From Candidatus Ribeiella danica (GTDB lineage: Bacteria > Chloroflexota > Chloroflexia > Chloroflexales > Roseiflexaceae), in NCBI GenBank assembly GCA_016717335.1, contig JADKFS010000001.1, positions 1 through 64,000 on the forward strand: a stretch of 64,000 nucleotides of DNA, read 5' to 3'. Position numbers and translations under genes: made by a program. This document shows, piece by piece, positions 1-8,496 of this stretch. Below the pieces are notes generated by a model, which worked only from the letters and a program-made list of their open reading frames with translations, was not told the DNA's origin and ran no database searches. Position 1 is the first letter of the stretch. Every line of letters starts with the position of its first letter.

Positions 1-690
1 ATCGCGGGCACCGAACAGCTGTGGGTCGGGCCGGACACCTGGAGCCTGGCCGAGCTGCTGACCGACCTGTCCGACGTCCCCTGGGAACGCCACAGCTGCG
101 GGATGGGCAGTCAAGGTCCGCGCTGGTATGACTGGCAACGGATCGAACTGAACGCTCCGCCGCAGCCGGGCTGGAAGCGCTGGGTGGTGTTCCGGCGCAG
201 CTGCACGGACCCTGCGGAGATGACGGCCTATCGGTCCTTTGCCCCCGCGGAGACCTCCCTGGCCGCCCAGGCGGTGGTGGTCGGCACGCGCTGGACGGTC
301 GAAGAGAGTATCCAGACAGCCAAGGGCGAGGTCGGCTTGGATCACTATGAGGTGCGCAGGTGGACCGGCTGGTATCGGCATATCACCCTGGCGATGGCGG
401 CCGCCGCCTTTCTGGCGGTCATCCGGAAGGAAACGGGCGTCGACGAGGCCCGGAAAAAAGGGGGCCCAGCGGCGCAGCGGCCGGGCAGCCTGGCGACCTT
501 CAAAGCCCACCGCGGGCTCCGATCCGGCTGAGCAGTGGTGAAATTCGCCGACTGTTTTGGCCGCTGGTCGTGGCGATTGAACGGTCGGCCGCGGCCATCC
601 TGCACTGGTCGGGGTGGCGGCGCTGGCATCAAGCGTGGGCCGCCTGGGATCACGTGCGCCGCCGCGCGGCGCAGCGGCCGCCGCTCCCGG
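1..690 (+). pseudogene. IS701-family transposase, C-terminal part, frameshifted
   Basis: The reading frame is open from the first base, so the 5' part lies outside the window. The segment around codons 100-140 (RWTVEESIQTAKGEVGLDHY, then GWYRHITLAMA) is the conserved block around the third catalytic acid of IS701-type DDE transposases. That frame stops at 531, but the expected C-terminal stretch of the family (IRRLFWPLVV, then HWSGWRRWHQAWAAWDHVRRR) continues in another frame from about 520 to 690. I infer one indel between about 440 and 520. The element is therefore probably inactive. It lies at the truncated end of the phage late module, so it may have replaced the tail genes. Confidence 0.75.
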
Positions 691-693
691 CGG

Positions 694-1031
694 CGCCGGC
701 CACGGTCGCGGAGGCCCCACCACCGAGGGTGGGCGTGCCCGCGGACGATCCTGCGGACGTGCTGGCGGTTGTCTGGGCACGCTTGGCACCACTGCTGCCG
801 CCGACGCGCCGGTCGGGACGCCAGCCAGTCTATGATCGGCGGCGGATCGTGGAGGCGATTGGCTATGTGATGCAAACCGATTGTGGGTGGAACGCGCGGC
901 CATCGACCTTTCCTCCCTGGAAAACCGTGCACGACCAGTACGTCCGCTGGCGCAAGGAAGGGATTTGGCACCAGATCTGGGCCGGGCTTCCGCCGCCAGC
1001 GCCGCGCCCAGTCGAGCAATTACAACTGTAG
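694..1031 (+). pseudogene. IS5-like transposase N-terminal fragment (DUF4096-like)
   Basis: In the same frame as the tail of the preceding transposase there follows a region reading VWARLAPLLPP, YDRRRIVEAIGYVMQTDCGW and FPPWKTVHDQYVRWRKEGIW. This is the N-terminal DNA-binding module (DUF4096 type) of IS5-family transposases. It stops at 1031 before any DDE catalytic domain, so it is either a fragment or an appended module. The junction with the IS701 part is seamless in frame, so a natural fusion cannot be excluded. Only 2 bp separate its stop from the stop of the convergent phage gene, which suggests the insertion ends here. Confidence 0.55.
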
Positions 1032-1033
1032 TA

Positions 1034-1513
1034 CTATCGGGTATCGGGTATCACCACATTGCCGCCGCCCACATCGTAGTCGGGCCGGCGCCGGCCGCGC
1101 AGGTTCACGCCGCGCGCCGTCGTCGGCGACGCCGTCGGGGCCGCGGCGGCCGTCGCGACCGCCGCGGCCAGCGTCGCGCGCACCTGGCCGATCGCTGTCC
1201 GCACCTGGCTGAGCTTCTGCGTGACCGCCTCGCCCGCGTCGCCGCCGGTCGTCGTGTCGACCAGCGTGGCGTAGTGCAGCTCCAGGCGCTCCAGGCAGGC
1301 CAGCAGCGCCAGCCGGCGCACCAGCGCCAGAGTCGCTGACGAGGTTACAGCCGACAGATCGCCGGCGATCCCGGCGCCCTCCTTGGCGTCGGCGAGCGCG
1401 TCGCTGTAGCTGCCGTAGGGCTGCTCGCTGGTTGCCGTGGTGCTCCACTGGGCATCGAGGGCCAGCGGCCCCAGGTCGCGCGCCAGGCGCTGCATCAGAT
1501 CGGTCTCGGTCAT
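1034..1513 (-). CDS. phage structural-module hypothetical protein
   Basis: A 159-residue, alanine-rich, mostly helical protein beginning MTETDLMQRLARDLGPLALD. It lies downstream of the major capsid gene on the same strand, where tailed phages usually encode head-completion or connector proteins, but I see no diagnostic motif. Its last residues abut the convergent transposase fragment at 1031, so the original C-terminus may have been altered. Function unknown; a head-tail connector role is inference from position only. Confidence 0.55.
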   Translation of the reverse strand: MTETDLMQRLARDLGPLALDAQWSTTATSEQPYGSYSDALADAKEGAGIAGDLSAVTSSATLALVRRLALLACLERLELHYATLVDTTTGGDAGEAVTQKLSQVRTAIGQVRATLAAAVATAAAAPTASPTTARGVNLRGRRRPDYDVGGGNVVIPDTR

Positions 1514-1529
1514 GGTTATCTCAATCGAC

Positions 1530-1606
1530 GGAAGACCGCGGACGATGGACGATGGACGCTATGCCCACGACCATCGTCTATCGTCGATCGTCTATCGTCC
1601 CTCACC
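1530..1606. repeat. short-unit repeat, ATCGTCT/GACGATGG type
   Basis: Between two phage genes lies a run of GACGATGGAC units followed by ATCGTCTATCGTCGATCGTC. The two halves are partly complementary and could form a hairpin. The ATCGTCT unit recurs near 60.9-61.1 kb, so it belongs to a repeat family dispersed in intergenic DNA. Confidence 0.6.
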
Positions 1607-1843
1607 CAGCTTCGTCTTAGCTGGCTTGGTCCCCGCCGCCTCAGTGCTGGGTGCCAGGATCGGCGCGGCGACCTCGCGGCAGTACGCGCCGAAGCCCCGC
1701 AGCGCCGCGGCGATCTCGCCATCCGCCGTCTCGAACACCCCGCCGGCGAACTGCGCGATCCGCTGGCCCTCGTGGTACACGATCAGACTCGCGTGCTCGC
1801 TCTCGAACCGCCAGCGGACCACCTGTGCGTGCTCTGACATCAC
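1592..1843 (-). CDS. small phage hypothetical protein
   Basis: An 83-residue protein (MMSEHAQVVRWRFESEHASL...) between the capsid gene and the 159-residue protein. It has high GC at third codon positions like its neighbours, and no recognised motif. Its N-terminal half looks like beta strands and its C-terminal tail is lysine/threonine rich. The C-terminal codons overlap the ATCGTCT-type repeat. It could be a small decoration or connector protein, which is only a guess from the gene order. Confidence 0.5.
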   Translation of the reverse strand: MMSEHAQVVRWRFESEHASLIVYHEGQRIAQFAGGVFETADGEIAAALRGFGAYCREVAAPILAPSTEAAGTKPAKTKLGEGR

Positions 1844-1888
1844 ATCACCTCGTGTGTCGGGCGACAGAGGCGGATATGCGCCGCCCCT

Positions 1889-1919
1889 GTCACCTTGTCA
1901 CCTTGTCACCTTGTCACCA
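1889..1919. repeat. GTCACCTT octamer tandem repeat, short array
   Basis: About four copies of the 8-bp unit GTCACCTT lie between the capsid gene end and the next gene. It is the same unit as in the arrays at 2938-3139 and 9084-9213. Confidence 0.85.
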
Positions 1920-1927
1920 GGGCGGGT

Positions 1928-2876
1928 CTACGCGAGGCCGGTAATCTTCGCGTGGCACACCTCGTCGCCATACTCCAGCCCGACCTCGCCATACAGCTGG
2001 TACTTCTCGCTGGAGCCGGTCTTCGCCAGCGGCTCGACGAACAGGAACCCTTTGTTCGGGATGACCAGGAACTTGGGCTTGCACAGGCGGATGTGCGCGA
2101 ATGCCAGCGCGGTCGCCGGCATCGCGCGCTCGAGCATGATCCCCACCGGCCCGAAGTCGGTCTCGATCACCTGCAGATTCACGCCGCCGACCTGGCGGGT
2201 CTTCTCGGCGTAGCCCTTGTCGGTGATGAAGATCTTCGAGAGCCTGCGCTTCTGGGTGCTGTTGGTCAGCAGCACCGGCATCAGCTCCTGGTGCACGCCG
2301 CGCGCGTCGTAGACGCCCTGGATCATGTCCAGCACCATCGCCTCCGTCAGCGCCGCGCCACCGGCCGCTGTCACGTTCGTCGCGATCGCGGCGAGCAGGC
2401 CGCGGGTCTTGCGCGCGCTCAGGTTGTTGGCCGGCTTCTGGTAGGCGCCGTTGATGAAGCTGAAGTTCACGTCGCGCGCGGCGGTCTTGAGCTTGAGAAC
2501 CGATCTGGTGGTCTAGTTCGTCCTGGACCGGGTTGCTGCTGCCGTTGCCCAGGTTGGCCAGCTGCTGGCGCGCGGCCAGCTTGGAGTAGCTGACCTCGAC
2601 GCCGTACTGGAAGATCTGCACGACGTTGGCGAAGCTCGCCCGCGTGCGCTCCTCGATCGTCGGCGCGGCGCCCTCGAGGTTCGCCGGCTGCTGCGCGGCG
2701 GCGAGGTCCTCGGTCTGCCACGTGAACTCGGTCGCGGCGACAACCAGGTCCGCGTCGTCGGCGGACAGCCCGCCGATTGCCGAGAGAAACGGCGTGTCGG
2801 TCGGCGTGACCAGAATCAGCTCCCCGCCGTAGTTTGGCAGGTCATAGGTGGTCGCCAGTCCTGCAAGTGTACCCAT
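1928..2876 (-). pseudogene. phage major capsid protein (SU10/DUF5309-like), frameshifted
   Basis: The N-terminal part (MGTLAGLATTYDLPNYGGEL, LVTPTDTPFLSAIGG, EFTWQTEDL) and the C-terminal part (KTRQVGGVNLQVIETDFGPV, PNKGFLFVEPLAKTGSSEKY) both match the SU10-type major capsid family (DUF5309) as I know it. They lie in different frames. Near 2499 the frame must lose one base to restore LKLKTAARDVNFSFINGAY. Together the two parts give about 315 residues, normal for the family. A purine-rich site (GAAGGA) precedes the start at 2876. Either the prophage is decayed or this is a sequencing indel. Gene order scaffold then capsid is canonical. Confidence 0.85.
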
Positions 2877-2937
2877 GATATTCGTTGTCCTTCTATGTTG
2901 TTAGTGTGTTATCGACGAGGTGTCTGAGGCTTCCCGG

Positions 2938-3139
2938 TCACCTTGTCACCTTGTCACCTTGTCACCTTGTCACCTTGTCACCTTGTCACCTTGTCACCCG
3001 GTCACCCGGTCTCCCAGTCACCCGGTCACCCGGTCTCCCCACGGTCACCTTGTCACCTTGTCACCTTGTCACCCGGTCTCCCGGTCACCCGGTCTCCCGG
3101 TCTCCCCACGGTCACCTTGTCACCTTGTCACCTTGTCAC
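2938..3139. repeat. GTCACCTT/GTCACCCG octamer tandem array (about 200 bp)
   Basis: More than 20 units of an 8-bp repeat, GTCACC followed by TT or CG and with variants GTCTCC, fill the gap between the scaffold gene end and the capsid gene start. The last unit, read on the minus strand, supplies the final codons and the stop of the scaffold gene (GTG ACA AGG TGA). Confidence 0.95.
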
Positions 3140-3862
3140 CGCAGCCAGCTGCTGGCTCTTCAAGGCGAGCCGCTGCTTCACAGTGCCTTCCTGCTCGGCC
3201 TGCCGGATCTGCTCGCGCAGGCTCGGCGGCTGGCTCGGCTGCTCGGGCGGCGTGGGGTTCGCCGGCGTCTCCTGGGCGCGCTGGCCCGCGACAGCCCCGA
3301 TCGCCGTGTGCAGCGCGGCCAGCGCCGTGCGCAGCGCGGCCTCGTCACCCGCGCGGGTGACCGCGTCGGCGGCGCGCAGCACCCCGAGCGGCACGCCGAG
3401 CTCGCCGGCGACCTCGACCCGCAGCGCGCGCAATTCCGCGAGCGCGGCGCGGTCGTTGGCCTCCTTCGCGGGGTCGGGCTGCGCGGCCTGGGTGGCAGCG
3501 GCGACCTGCGCCTCCAGCTCGGTGACCCGCGCGCGGGCGGTGGCCAGCTCCTCGCGCGCCCGGTTGCGCTCGATCCGCCGGCGCGCGCTCTGGCGCCGCA
3601 GCTTCGCGATCTCCGTCTCCAGCTCGGCGGCGCTCAGCGGCTCGGCGTCCTCGTCGTCGTGCGCGTCGTCCTGGTCGCCCTCGTCGACCGCAGAAGCGTC
3701 GGCCGGCGCCGGTTCTTCCACGCTCTCCGTGGCTTCGTCGGCGACCTCGACGACGTCGCCGGTTTCTTTAGATGGCGATGCGCCAGTGGTCGGCATTGCA
3801 CCGTCGTCGGCGTCCGCGTAGGGGCGTTCGAACGCCCGCCCGCCCAACATGCCTCGAAGCAT
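3128..3862 (-). CDS. probable capsid scaffolding protein
   Basis: A 244-residue protein with a strongly acidic N-terminal half (many D/E between about residues 35 and 80), a central coiled coil rich in A, E, R and L (about residues 80-150), and a basic C-terminal end. This charge layout, plus the position between portal and major capsid genes, is typical of tailed-phage scaffold proteins; there is no protease motif. The start at 3862 (MLRGMLGG) has no convincing ribosome site, and the in-frame ATG at residue 23 (MPTTGASPSKET) is an alternative. Its stop codon lies inside the octamer repeat array. Confidence 0.65.
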   Translation of the reverse strand: MLRGMLGGRAFERPYADADDGAMPTTGASPSKETGDVVEVADEATESVEEPAPADASAVDEGDQDDAHDDEDAEPLSAAELETEIAKLRRQSARRRIERNRAREELATARARVTELEAQVAAATQAAQPDPAKEANDRAALAELRALRVEVAGELGVPLGVLRAADAVTRAGDEAALRTALAALHTAIGAVAGQRAQETPANPTPPEQPSQPPSLREQIRQAEQEGTVKQRLALKSQQLAAVTR

Positions 3863-3880
3863 AGGTATTCCCCCTGACCG

Positions 3881-5095
3881 CTACGCGCCAGGCGTGCGGC
3901 TGTTCACGGCGATCGGCGCTTCAAGCGCCTTTCGCTGCTGTTCTATCCCCAATCGCTTGCCTTCCAGGTCAAGCTGCTGAGACTCGGTTAAGGTGAGCCA
4001 GCGGCGATCGCGCCAGAGCCCGTAGGGACGCGATACATCGCGTCCGTTTTGCGATGCATCGTGTCCATTCAGGCCCAGGAGCCGCCGCTCGACCTGCTCG
4101 ATCGTCCGGTCGACACTTGATCGCACCGCGACGATGTGGTCGCCGAGCTCCTGTAGGAGGGTTATGACGGTCTCGTAGGCCAGGTCGGACGCGCCCGTCA
4201 GCTCCGAGAGCCGCAGCTGCGGCAGCAGTTCCTTGAATTCGCTTCTGACATCCTGGATAAAGGCGAGCGTGTCGGCGATCGCCAGCTTCGGGTCGACCGT
4301 GAACACATTGGCCTTTTCGTTGGCGATCTTGAGCGCATCGCTGTCGTCTTCGCGCTCGACGTCGGTCACGCCGGTCATGACCACGAGTGGCTCGGCGTTG
4401 CGCGTGATCACGTCGAGCGTCAGGGAGGCGGCCTCGTTCACCCGGTCGAGCAGCTCTAAGACGCCAGCGAACGCGGGCTCGCCGGTGCCGTCCTCGCCCT
4501 CGGTGAACGCGCCGAAGAACACCGGCAGGTAGCCCAGCGCGTTCGGCTGGCGCGCCACCTGCTTGCCGTCGCGGAATGTCAGCACTAGCCGGTCGGTTAG
4601 CAGCTGCGCCCACTCGTGGCGGCCTTTTGCATCAATTTGCCCCGTTTTGATGATGAGGCCAAATGGCACGCCATCAATGGCGCCGGTGACGATCTCGTCG
4701 GGCCGGTGTGCCGTCAGCACTTCGGCCGCGGGTCGCCCCGAGACCACGATCGCCGCTTCGCCGGCAACCGCCCCATATTTGAGAAAGCGGCCGTACACGC
4801 GCTCAGCGTCGAGCCGGCGACGCAGCGTGGTTACGTCGTCGAACAGCGCGGCCGGCGCGTCCTCGGTGAGCGCCCACGCTGCGGGGATCTTGGCGCAATC
4901 GACGGCGACGACGCGGCGCAGCGGCGAGAACAGCGCGCGCGTGCCCGCGTAGAGCTTCTGCGCGGCCGTGTAGCCCCTGAGCTTGTCGTAGGCCGTCGCG
5001 GTGTAGTAGCTGCGATACAGCGCATACCGCGCGCAGCGCGCCCGCCACCCCGCCCGATACGGCGCTAGCTCTGGAATGTCGAAGACTGACGCCAC
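3881..5095 (-). CDS. phage portal protein
   Basis: A 404-residue protein placed directly after the large terminase and before the scaffold, the usual portal position. It contains features of SPP1/HK97-like portals: an N-terminal helical region with many aromatic residues (YRSYYTATAYDKLRGY), a mixed core (LVLTFRDGKQVARQPNALGY) and a long helical stem with FIQDVRSEFKELLPQLRLSE. The portal would form the dodecameric DNA-entry ring of the head. The length is slightly short for the family but complete. The start MASVFDIPELAPYRAGW is the first in frame after the terminase. Confidence 0.7.
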   Translation of the reverse strand: MASVFDIPELAPYRAGWRARCARYALYRSYYTATAYDKLRGYTAAQKLYAGTRALFSPLRRVVAVDCAKIPAAWALTEDAPAALFDDVTTLRRRLDAERVYGRFLKYGAVAGEAAIVVSGRPAAEVLTAHRPDEIVTGAIDGVPFGLIIKTGQIDAKGRHEWAQLLTDRLVLTFRDGKQVARQPNALGYLPVFFGAFTEGEDGTGEPAFAGVLELLDRVNEAASLTLDVITRNAEPLVVMTGVTDVEREDDSDALKIANEKANVFTVDPKLAIADTLAFIQDVRSEFKELLPQLRLSELTGASDLAYETVITLLQELGDHIVAVRSSVDRTIEQVERRLLGLNGHDASQNGRDVSRPYGLWRDRRWLTLTESQQLDLEGKRLGIEQQRKALEAPIAVNSRTPGA

Positions 5096-5149
5096 CCTGT
5101 CACCCCATTACCTTGCCTGATCGCCCACCACTGAGGCGCAGAGCGGCGA

Positions 5150-5256
5150 ATGCATTCCGTTCTCGGCGTCCTCGGCGTCTCTGCGGTGCGCTATTCCGGC
5201 GAACGAGCGACCGAGCGCGACCCAAGCCCCAAGCCCCAAGCCCCAAGCCCCAAGCC
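5150..5256. repeat. intergenic repeats: CTCGGCGTC block and CCCCAAG heptamers
   Basis: Between the large terminase and portal genes there is a CTCGGCGTCCTCGGCGTCTC block followed by five tandem CCCCAAG units (5221-5255). A related block (CTCTGCGCCCTCCGCGCC) occurs near 18517-18550. Confidence 0.8.
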
Positions 5257-6771
5257 TCACCGTCGCCACAGGCCCAACTTCACACCCTGCGCCTTCTTCT
5301 CGGGTGGCACGGCGTACGCGAGATTCATGCCGTCCATATCGTCCGGCGAGCGCTTGATGCGCTCCTTGGTCTTGTCTTTCGGCTCGACCACGCGGCGCCC
5401 GTCGCTGTCTAGCTTCCAGGTCGGCGCCATCGCCTGGCGCCGCAGCTCGCGCTTCGCATCCTCCGATAGCCTGGCCAGCGACAATCGGCCGGCGTACGCA
5501 CGCTCGGCAACCGTGAACCACAGTTCAGAGCGCCGGTTCGGGTAATCCTCTTTCTCGACCGCCTCAGACTGTCCTGAGAGCCCGATGAAGGTGTAGTCGC
5601 CCGCTTGGTCGACCACGCCCCCACCCACGCCGTCGTCGTCGATCACCACCGGCACCCGCTGCGGCTCCATACCGGCGTGGCGGCCCCACTCGCGCGCCAG
5701 CTCTTTCAAGCGGCCGGCGGTCTCGCCAGTGTCCCAGCCGTTCGCGCTCTCGTGGTGGAGCGAGACCCCGCCGCGCCGCACATGGATTGAGGTCCAATCA
5801 TCACCAAAGCGAGCGACATCACACCCGATCTGGATCGGCTCGTCGGGCTCGGGCAGGATGAGCGCGCACGCCACCTGAAAGGCCCCATCGCTCCAGACGT
5901 TGTTGGTCGCCTGGCTCGGCCAGCGCCCCAGCAGGCGCGCCTCGGCGATTGGGCCCGGCCGCAGGTAGTCCCCGCTTCCCGGCGGCCACTCGACGTCGGT
6001 CGCCAGTGGCTTGCCGTTGACCGCCCGGCACCACTTCCGCAGCAGCGTGTCGACGCGCGCCAGCCGGATCGCCGACGGGAACGGCGGCGGTAGCCCGGCC
6101 AGCTCGGCGGCGATGTTCGGATGTTCGAGTACCGAAAGCGAGATGACATGCCAGCCGCCGCTGAGCTCCTCGGCGTACACCTGCGAGCTGGTATCCGTCG
6201 GGTTGAAGATGCACAGCCAGGCGTGGCCCTCGCCGCTGAACATCGACTCGGCGGTCTCGAAGAAGACGCTGTCGACCCCCACGGCTTCGTCGAACACGAA
6301 CAGCGTGTGCGGCGAGTGGTTGCCCTGAAACGAGTCGCCGTCCTTCGCCGTGAACCCATGCGCGAAGTGGTCGGCCGCCGACTCTAGCCGCGGGCTCTTC
6401 GGCCCGGCGAACCCGCCCCGCCCGCGCCGCTGGACTCTGACTTCCTTCCAAAGTAGGTCTTTGACCTGCCGGGCGGTCGGCGCGGTCGTGACCACCAGCC
6501 CCGGGTCGTGGACGTCGTACCACCAGTTCACCAGCCCGCCGCCTAAGTGGGTTTTGCCCACCTTGTGGCAGGCTTTGACGAGCGTCCTATACGGCGGCTG
6601 GAGCAGCGAGCGTGCTATTTCTTCCTGCTTGTGCCACCACTGCACCCCCAGGACCTCGCGGGCGTAGCCGACCGGGTCGCTGGCGTAGCGGGCGTGCTCA
6701 GTGCTCCGGACCCCCAGGCCGCCCAGCAGGCCCGACCAGAGCGCCGGCTCGTTGTAGTGCTGCGATGACAC
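5257..6771 (-). CDS. phage terminase large subunit (TerL)
   Basis: A 504-residue DNA-packaging motor with an N-terminal ATPase and a C-terminal RNase H-like nuclease. Walker A is ACHKVGKTH at about residues 67-75, Walker B plus catalytic acid is LFVFDEAVG (D161, E162), and the coupling motif region is CIFNPTDTSSQ. The nuclease acids are D318 in GCDVARFGDDW, the cluster VVIDDDGVGGG (residues 376-384) and the last acid in SPDDMDGMNLAY near residue 478. The start at 6771 overlaps the small subunit gene by 74 bp. All catalytic residues are present, so the gene looks functional. Confidence 0.92.
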   Translation of the reverse strand: MSSQHYNEPALWSGLLGGLGVRSTEHARYASDPVGYAREVLGVQWWHKQEEIARSLLQPPYRTLVKACHKVGKTHLGGGLVNWWYDVHDPGLVVTTAPTARQVKDLLWKEVRVQRRGRGGFAGPKSPRLESAADHFAHGFTAKDGDSFQGNHSPHTLFVFDEAVGVDSVFFETAESMFSGEGHAWLCIFNPTDTSSQVYAEELSGGWHVISLSVLEHPNIAAELAGLPPPFPSAIRLARVDTLLRKWCRAVNGKPLATDVEWPPGSGDYLRPGPIAEARLLGRWPSQATNNVWSDGAFQVACALILPEPDEPIQIGCDVARFGDDWTSIHVRRGGVSLHHESANGWDTGETAGRLKELAREWGRHAGMEPQRVPVVIDDDGVGGGVVDQAGDYTFIGLSGQSEAVEKEDYPNRRSELWFTVAERAYAGRLSLARLSEDAKRELRRQAMAPTWKLDSDGRRVVEPKDKTKERIKRSPDDMDGMNLAYAVPPEKKAQGVKLGLWRR

Positions 6772-7267
6772 GATCCCGCGTTGCCCCGTCTGTCTGCCCG
6801 ATCGCCTCGATGACAGCCACCTGGAACCGCTGGATCGCCTCCAAACTCAGCAGCTGCGCCGAGATCCCGGCCGCCAGCTTGATGTGCTCGCGGATCTCCT
6901 TCAGCGCCGCCACGTGCACGCCGATCGGGACCTGCGAGACTCGTGGCCCCTCCGGCCCGCTGTGCTCTTCGAGCAGCACGCCGGCTTCGAGCTGGTCGTA
7001 CAGCGCCACCGCCCGGGCGTAGTTCGCGTCGAGCGCCCGCCGGGTGTCCCACAGGCTCGCGGCGATCACCACCGCCTGGCGCTGCGCGGCCTGGCTGGGC
7101 GACGACACCACCGGCGCGGCGCTTGCGTCGAGTGATTCGAAATAGCGATTCACCGACCCGACGCTCAGCCCCAGCTCGGCCGCCGCCGCCCGGCGCGATC
7201 CGAGGCGCTGGGCTGCCTCCTGGAGCTTGACCCCCATCGCGGCATCGATCGCTGGCTTGCGTCCCAC
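6698..7267 (-). CDS. probable phage terminase small subunit
   Basis: A 189-residue protein directly upstream of and overlapping the large terminase. Residues 1-45 (MGRKPAIDAAMGVKLQEAAQ, LGSRRAAAAELGLSVGSVNRYF) form a helix-turn-helix, as in small terminase subunits that recognise the packaging site. The remainder is helical (VHVAALKEIREHIKLAAGI), suited to oligomerisation. Translational coupling to TerL is likely from the overlap. It could also be another DNA-binding phage protein, but the order argues for TerS. Confidence 0.7.
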   Translation of the reverse strand: MGRKPAIDAAMGVKLQEAAQRLGSRRAAAAELGLSVGSVNRYFESLDASAAPVVSSPSQAAQRQAVVIAASLWDTRRALDANYARAVALYDQLEAGVLLEEHSGPEGPRVSQVPIGVHVAALKEIREHIKLAAGISAQLLSLEAIQRFQVAVIEAIGQTDGATRDRVIAALQRAGALVGPAGRPGGPEH

Positions 7268-7276
7268 GGTGATTCG

Positions 7277-7486
7277 CTATTGATTCGTTTCGGCGTGCGC
7301 CATCTCGGCGTGGCCCCCGTCGAACACGCGCGCCTCCAGGTCGGCGATGCGCCCCTCGGCCTCGGTCAGCGCCGCCAGTGCAGTCTCGGCGTCGCGCTGC
7401 ACCAGGTCCAGCCGCCCGCACAGCGCGGCGATTGTCCGGCGCTGCGCGGCGATCGTCTGCGCGGTCGTGGTCCGCCGGCGCCTCAT
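7277..7486 (-). CDS. small coiled-coil phage protein
   Basis: A 69-residue protein starting MRRRRTTTAQTIAAQRRTIA with a basic N-terminus and a long coiled coil (LTEAEGRIADLEARV). Its ATG overlaps the stop of the upstream 44-residue gene in an ATGA arrangement, so I choose 7486 over the longer upstream frame. The position between lysin and terminase suggests a lysis or packaging accessory (spanin-like or holin partner), but no motif proves it. Confidence 0.55.
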   Translation of the reverse strand: MRRRRTTTAQTIAAQRRTIAALCGRLDLVQRDAETALAALTEAEGRIADLEARVFDGGHAEMAHAETNQ

Positions 7487-7617
7487 TCGCTCACCCACAG
7501 CAGCGCGCGGCTGAGCAGCTCGAGCGGCAGAGCGAGCCATTTCCGATCGGTCGCGTACAGCAGCCCGCCCGCCAGCGCGTGGCACAGATAGGCCAGGATG
7601 AACGCGGCGCGCCTCAT
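7483..7617 (-). CDS. 44-residue membrane protein, possible holin accessory
   Basis: A tiny ORF, MRRAAFILAYLCHALAGGLL then KWLALPLELLSRALLWVSE, with one or two hydrophobic stretches. It begins inside the end of the lysin gene (stop at 7614) and ends in an ATGA overlap with the next gene, so three genes are tightly coupled. Adjacency to a lysin makes a holin or antiholin role plausible. The short length leaves this uncertain. Confidence 0.5.
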   Translation of the reverse strand: MRRAAFILAYLCHALAGGLLYATDRKWLALPLELLSRALLWVSE

Positions 7618-8477
7618 CGCAGCACCGACAGATGCATGTAGCGGTCGGCCGCGATCTGCAGCCAGCGGGTATCGCCCTCGACCGATGCGCCCTCGACGAC
7701 CAGCCCGGTCACGACGTCGCCGCGGTGCTTCTTTGCCACCACGTTGTTGCCCAGCGCTGCCGACGAGCGCACGTTGGCGGTGGTCACTGCGACGACCTTC
7801 GACACCGGGCCGAGGTCGGCGGCGCACGCCTCGCGCATCCACTGCTCGACCAGCGCGCGCACGGCGGCGATGTAGCGCTGCGGCGCGTTGTGGTCGCTCG
7901 ACGGCGCATAGACCGGGATCGCTGTCTCGACGGTGGTGAGCCCGCGGCGCGCGTAGCGGTTGAGGATGAGCTCGCACCAGTCCTGCAGGCTGTCGGCCCA
8001 GCTGTGGTAGTAGCCAAACCCGCCGCGGATCGCGTAGGCGCGCGGCCCGCGCCGCAGGTTGCCCCAGTTCAGCGACCGCGCCGCCACGCCGCGTCGACCG
8101 TAGCTCGACTCGTGCGCGAAGAAGGCCAGCGCGATCGCCGGGTCCAGCCCGTAGCTCGCGACCAGGTCGTACAGCCGCGGCCCATCCGCCGCCGCCGGCG
8201 ACTGCGCGCGGACCAGGATGCGGGCGAAGCTGCGCTGGCTGATGCGCGGCGCGCTCTGGAACGACAAGCCCTCAAAGGGTTTCACTTGACAAACGGACGG
8301 CTTGCAGATGCGGCAAAACGCGCCTTGCGTGCGTGCCAAGATGTGGTATCGCTGGTGCTGCCACCTGATGCCAATGCGGTGCGTGCGTCTGCTTCCGACA
8401 GCATTCGGGTCAGGGGCTTTCACCATCCCAGGTGTGGGCATACTGATGCGCTTCCCCGAACCCTGGCAGCGTGCCAA
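7614..8477 (-). CDS. glucosaminidase-type phage lysin with MITE-derived N-terminus
   Basis: Codons from GLSFQSAPRISQRSFARILV onward form a glucosaminidase-like muralytic domain (YDLVASYGLDPAIALAFFAH with the catalytic-type E in AHESSYGR, NWGNLR, FGYYHSWADSLQDWCELILN), followed by an SH3-like wall-binding tail (NVVAKKHRGDVVTGLVVEG, WLQIAADRYMHLSVL). The first 70 residues (MARCQGSGKRISMPTPG...) come from a transposed MITE, not from the lysin. The ancestral start was ATG at 8513-8515 (MSEGLSFQSAP), with GGTGAG just upstream. It would cleave host peptidoglycan at lysis. Whether the new N-terminus is tolerated is unknown. Confidence 0.8.
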   Translation of the reverse strand: MARCQGSGKRISMPTPGMVKAPDPNAVGSRRTHRIGIRWQHQRYHILARTQGAFCRICKPSVCQVKPFEGLSFQSAPRISQRSFARILVRAQSPAAADGPRLYDLVASYGLDPAIALAFFAHESSYGRRGVAARSLNWGNLRRGPRAYAIRGGFGYYHSWADSLQDWCELILNRYARRGLTTVETAIPVYAPSSDHNAPQRYIAAVRALVEQWMREACAADLGPVSKVVAVTTANVRSSAALGNNVVAKKHRGDVVTGLVVEGASVEGDTRWLQIAADRYMHLSVLR

Positions 8478-8496
8478 GTTGGTGATACCCTTTGAG
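8271..8496. mobile_element. MITE copy 1 (226 bp) with 15-bp terminal inverted repeats
   Basis: The element starts CTCAAAGGGTTTCAC and ends GTGATACCCTTTGAG, which are inverted repeats with one mismatch. It is flanked by a 10-bp direct duplication ACGACAAGCC at 8261-8270 and 8497-8506. A near-identical copy lies at 20504-20730. It encodes no transposase, so it must be mobilised in trans. The target duplication length of 10-11 bp is reminiscent of IS4-type elements, though the parent is not in this window. It sits after codon 8 of the lysin gene. Confidence 0.9.

Noticed and set aside
2938..3139. CRISPR or coding region (long S/P/H-rich ORFs on the plus strand)
   Set aside because: An 8-bp tandem repeat is open in all frames; the ORFs are a by-product of the unit and overlap real minus-strand genes.
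5108..5521. 137-residue minus-strand ORF between TerL and portal
   Set aside because: It overlaps the C-terminal coding part of TerL in another frame and contains the CCCCAAG repeat; no ribosome site.
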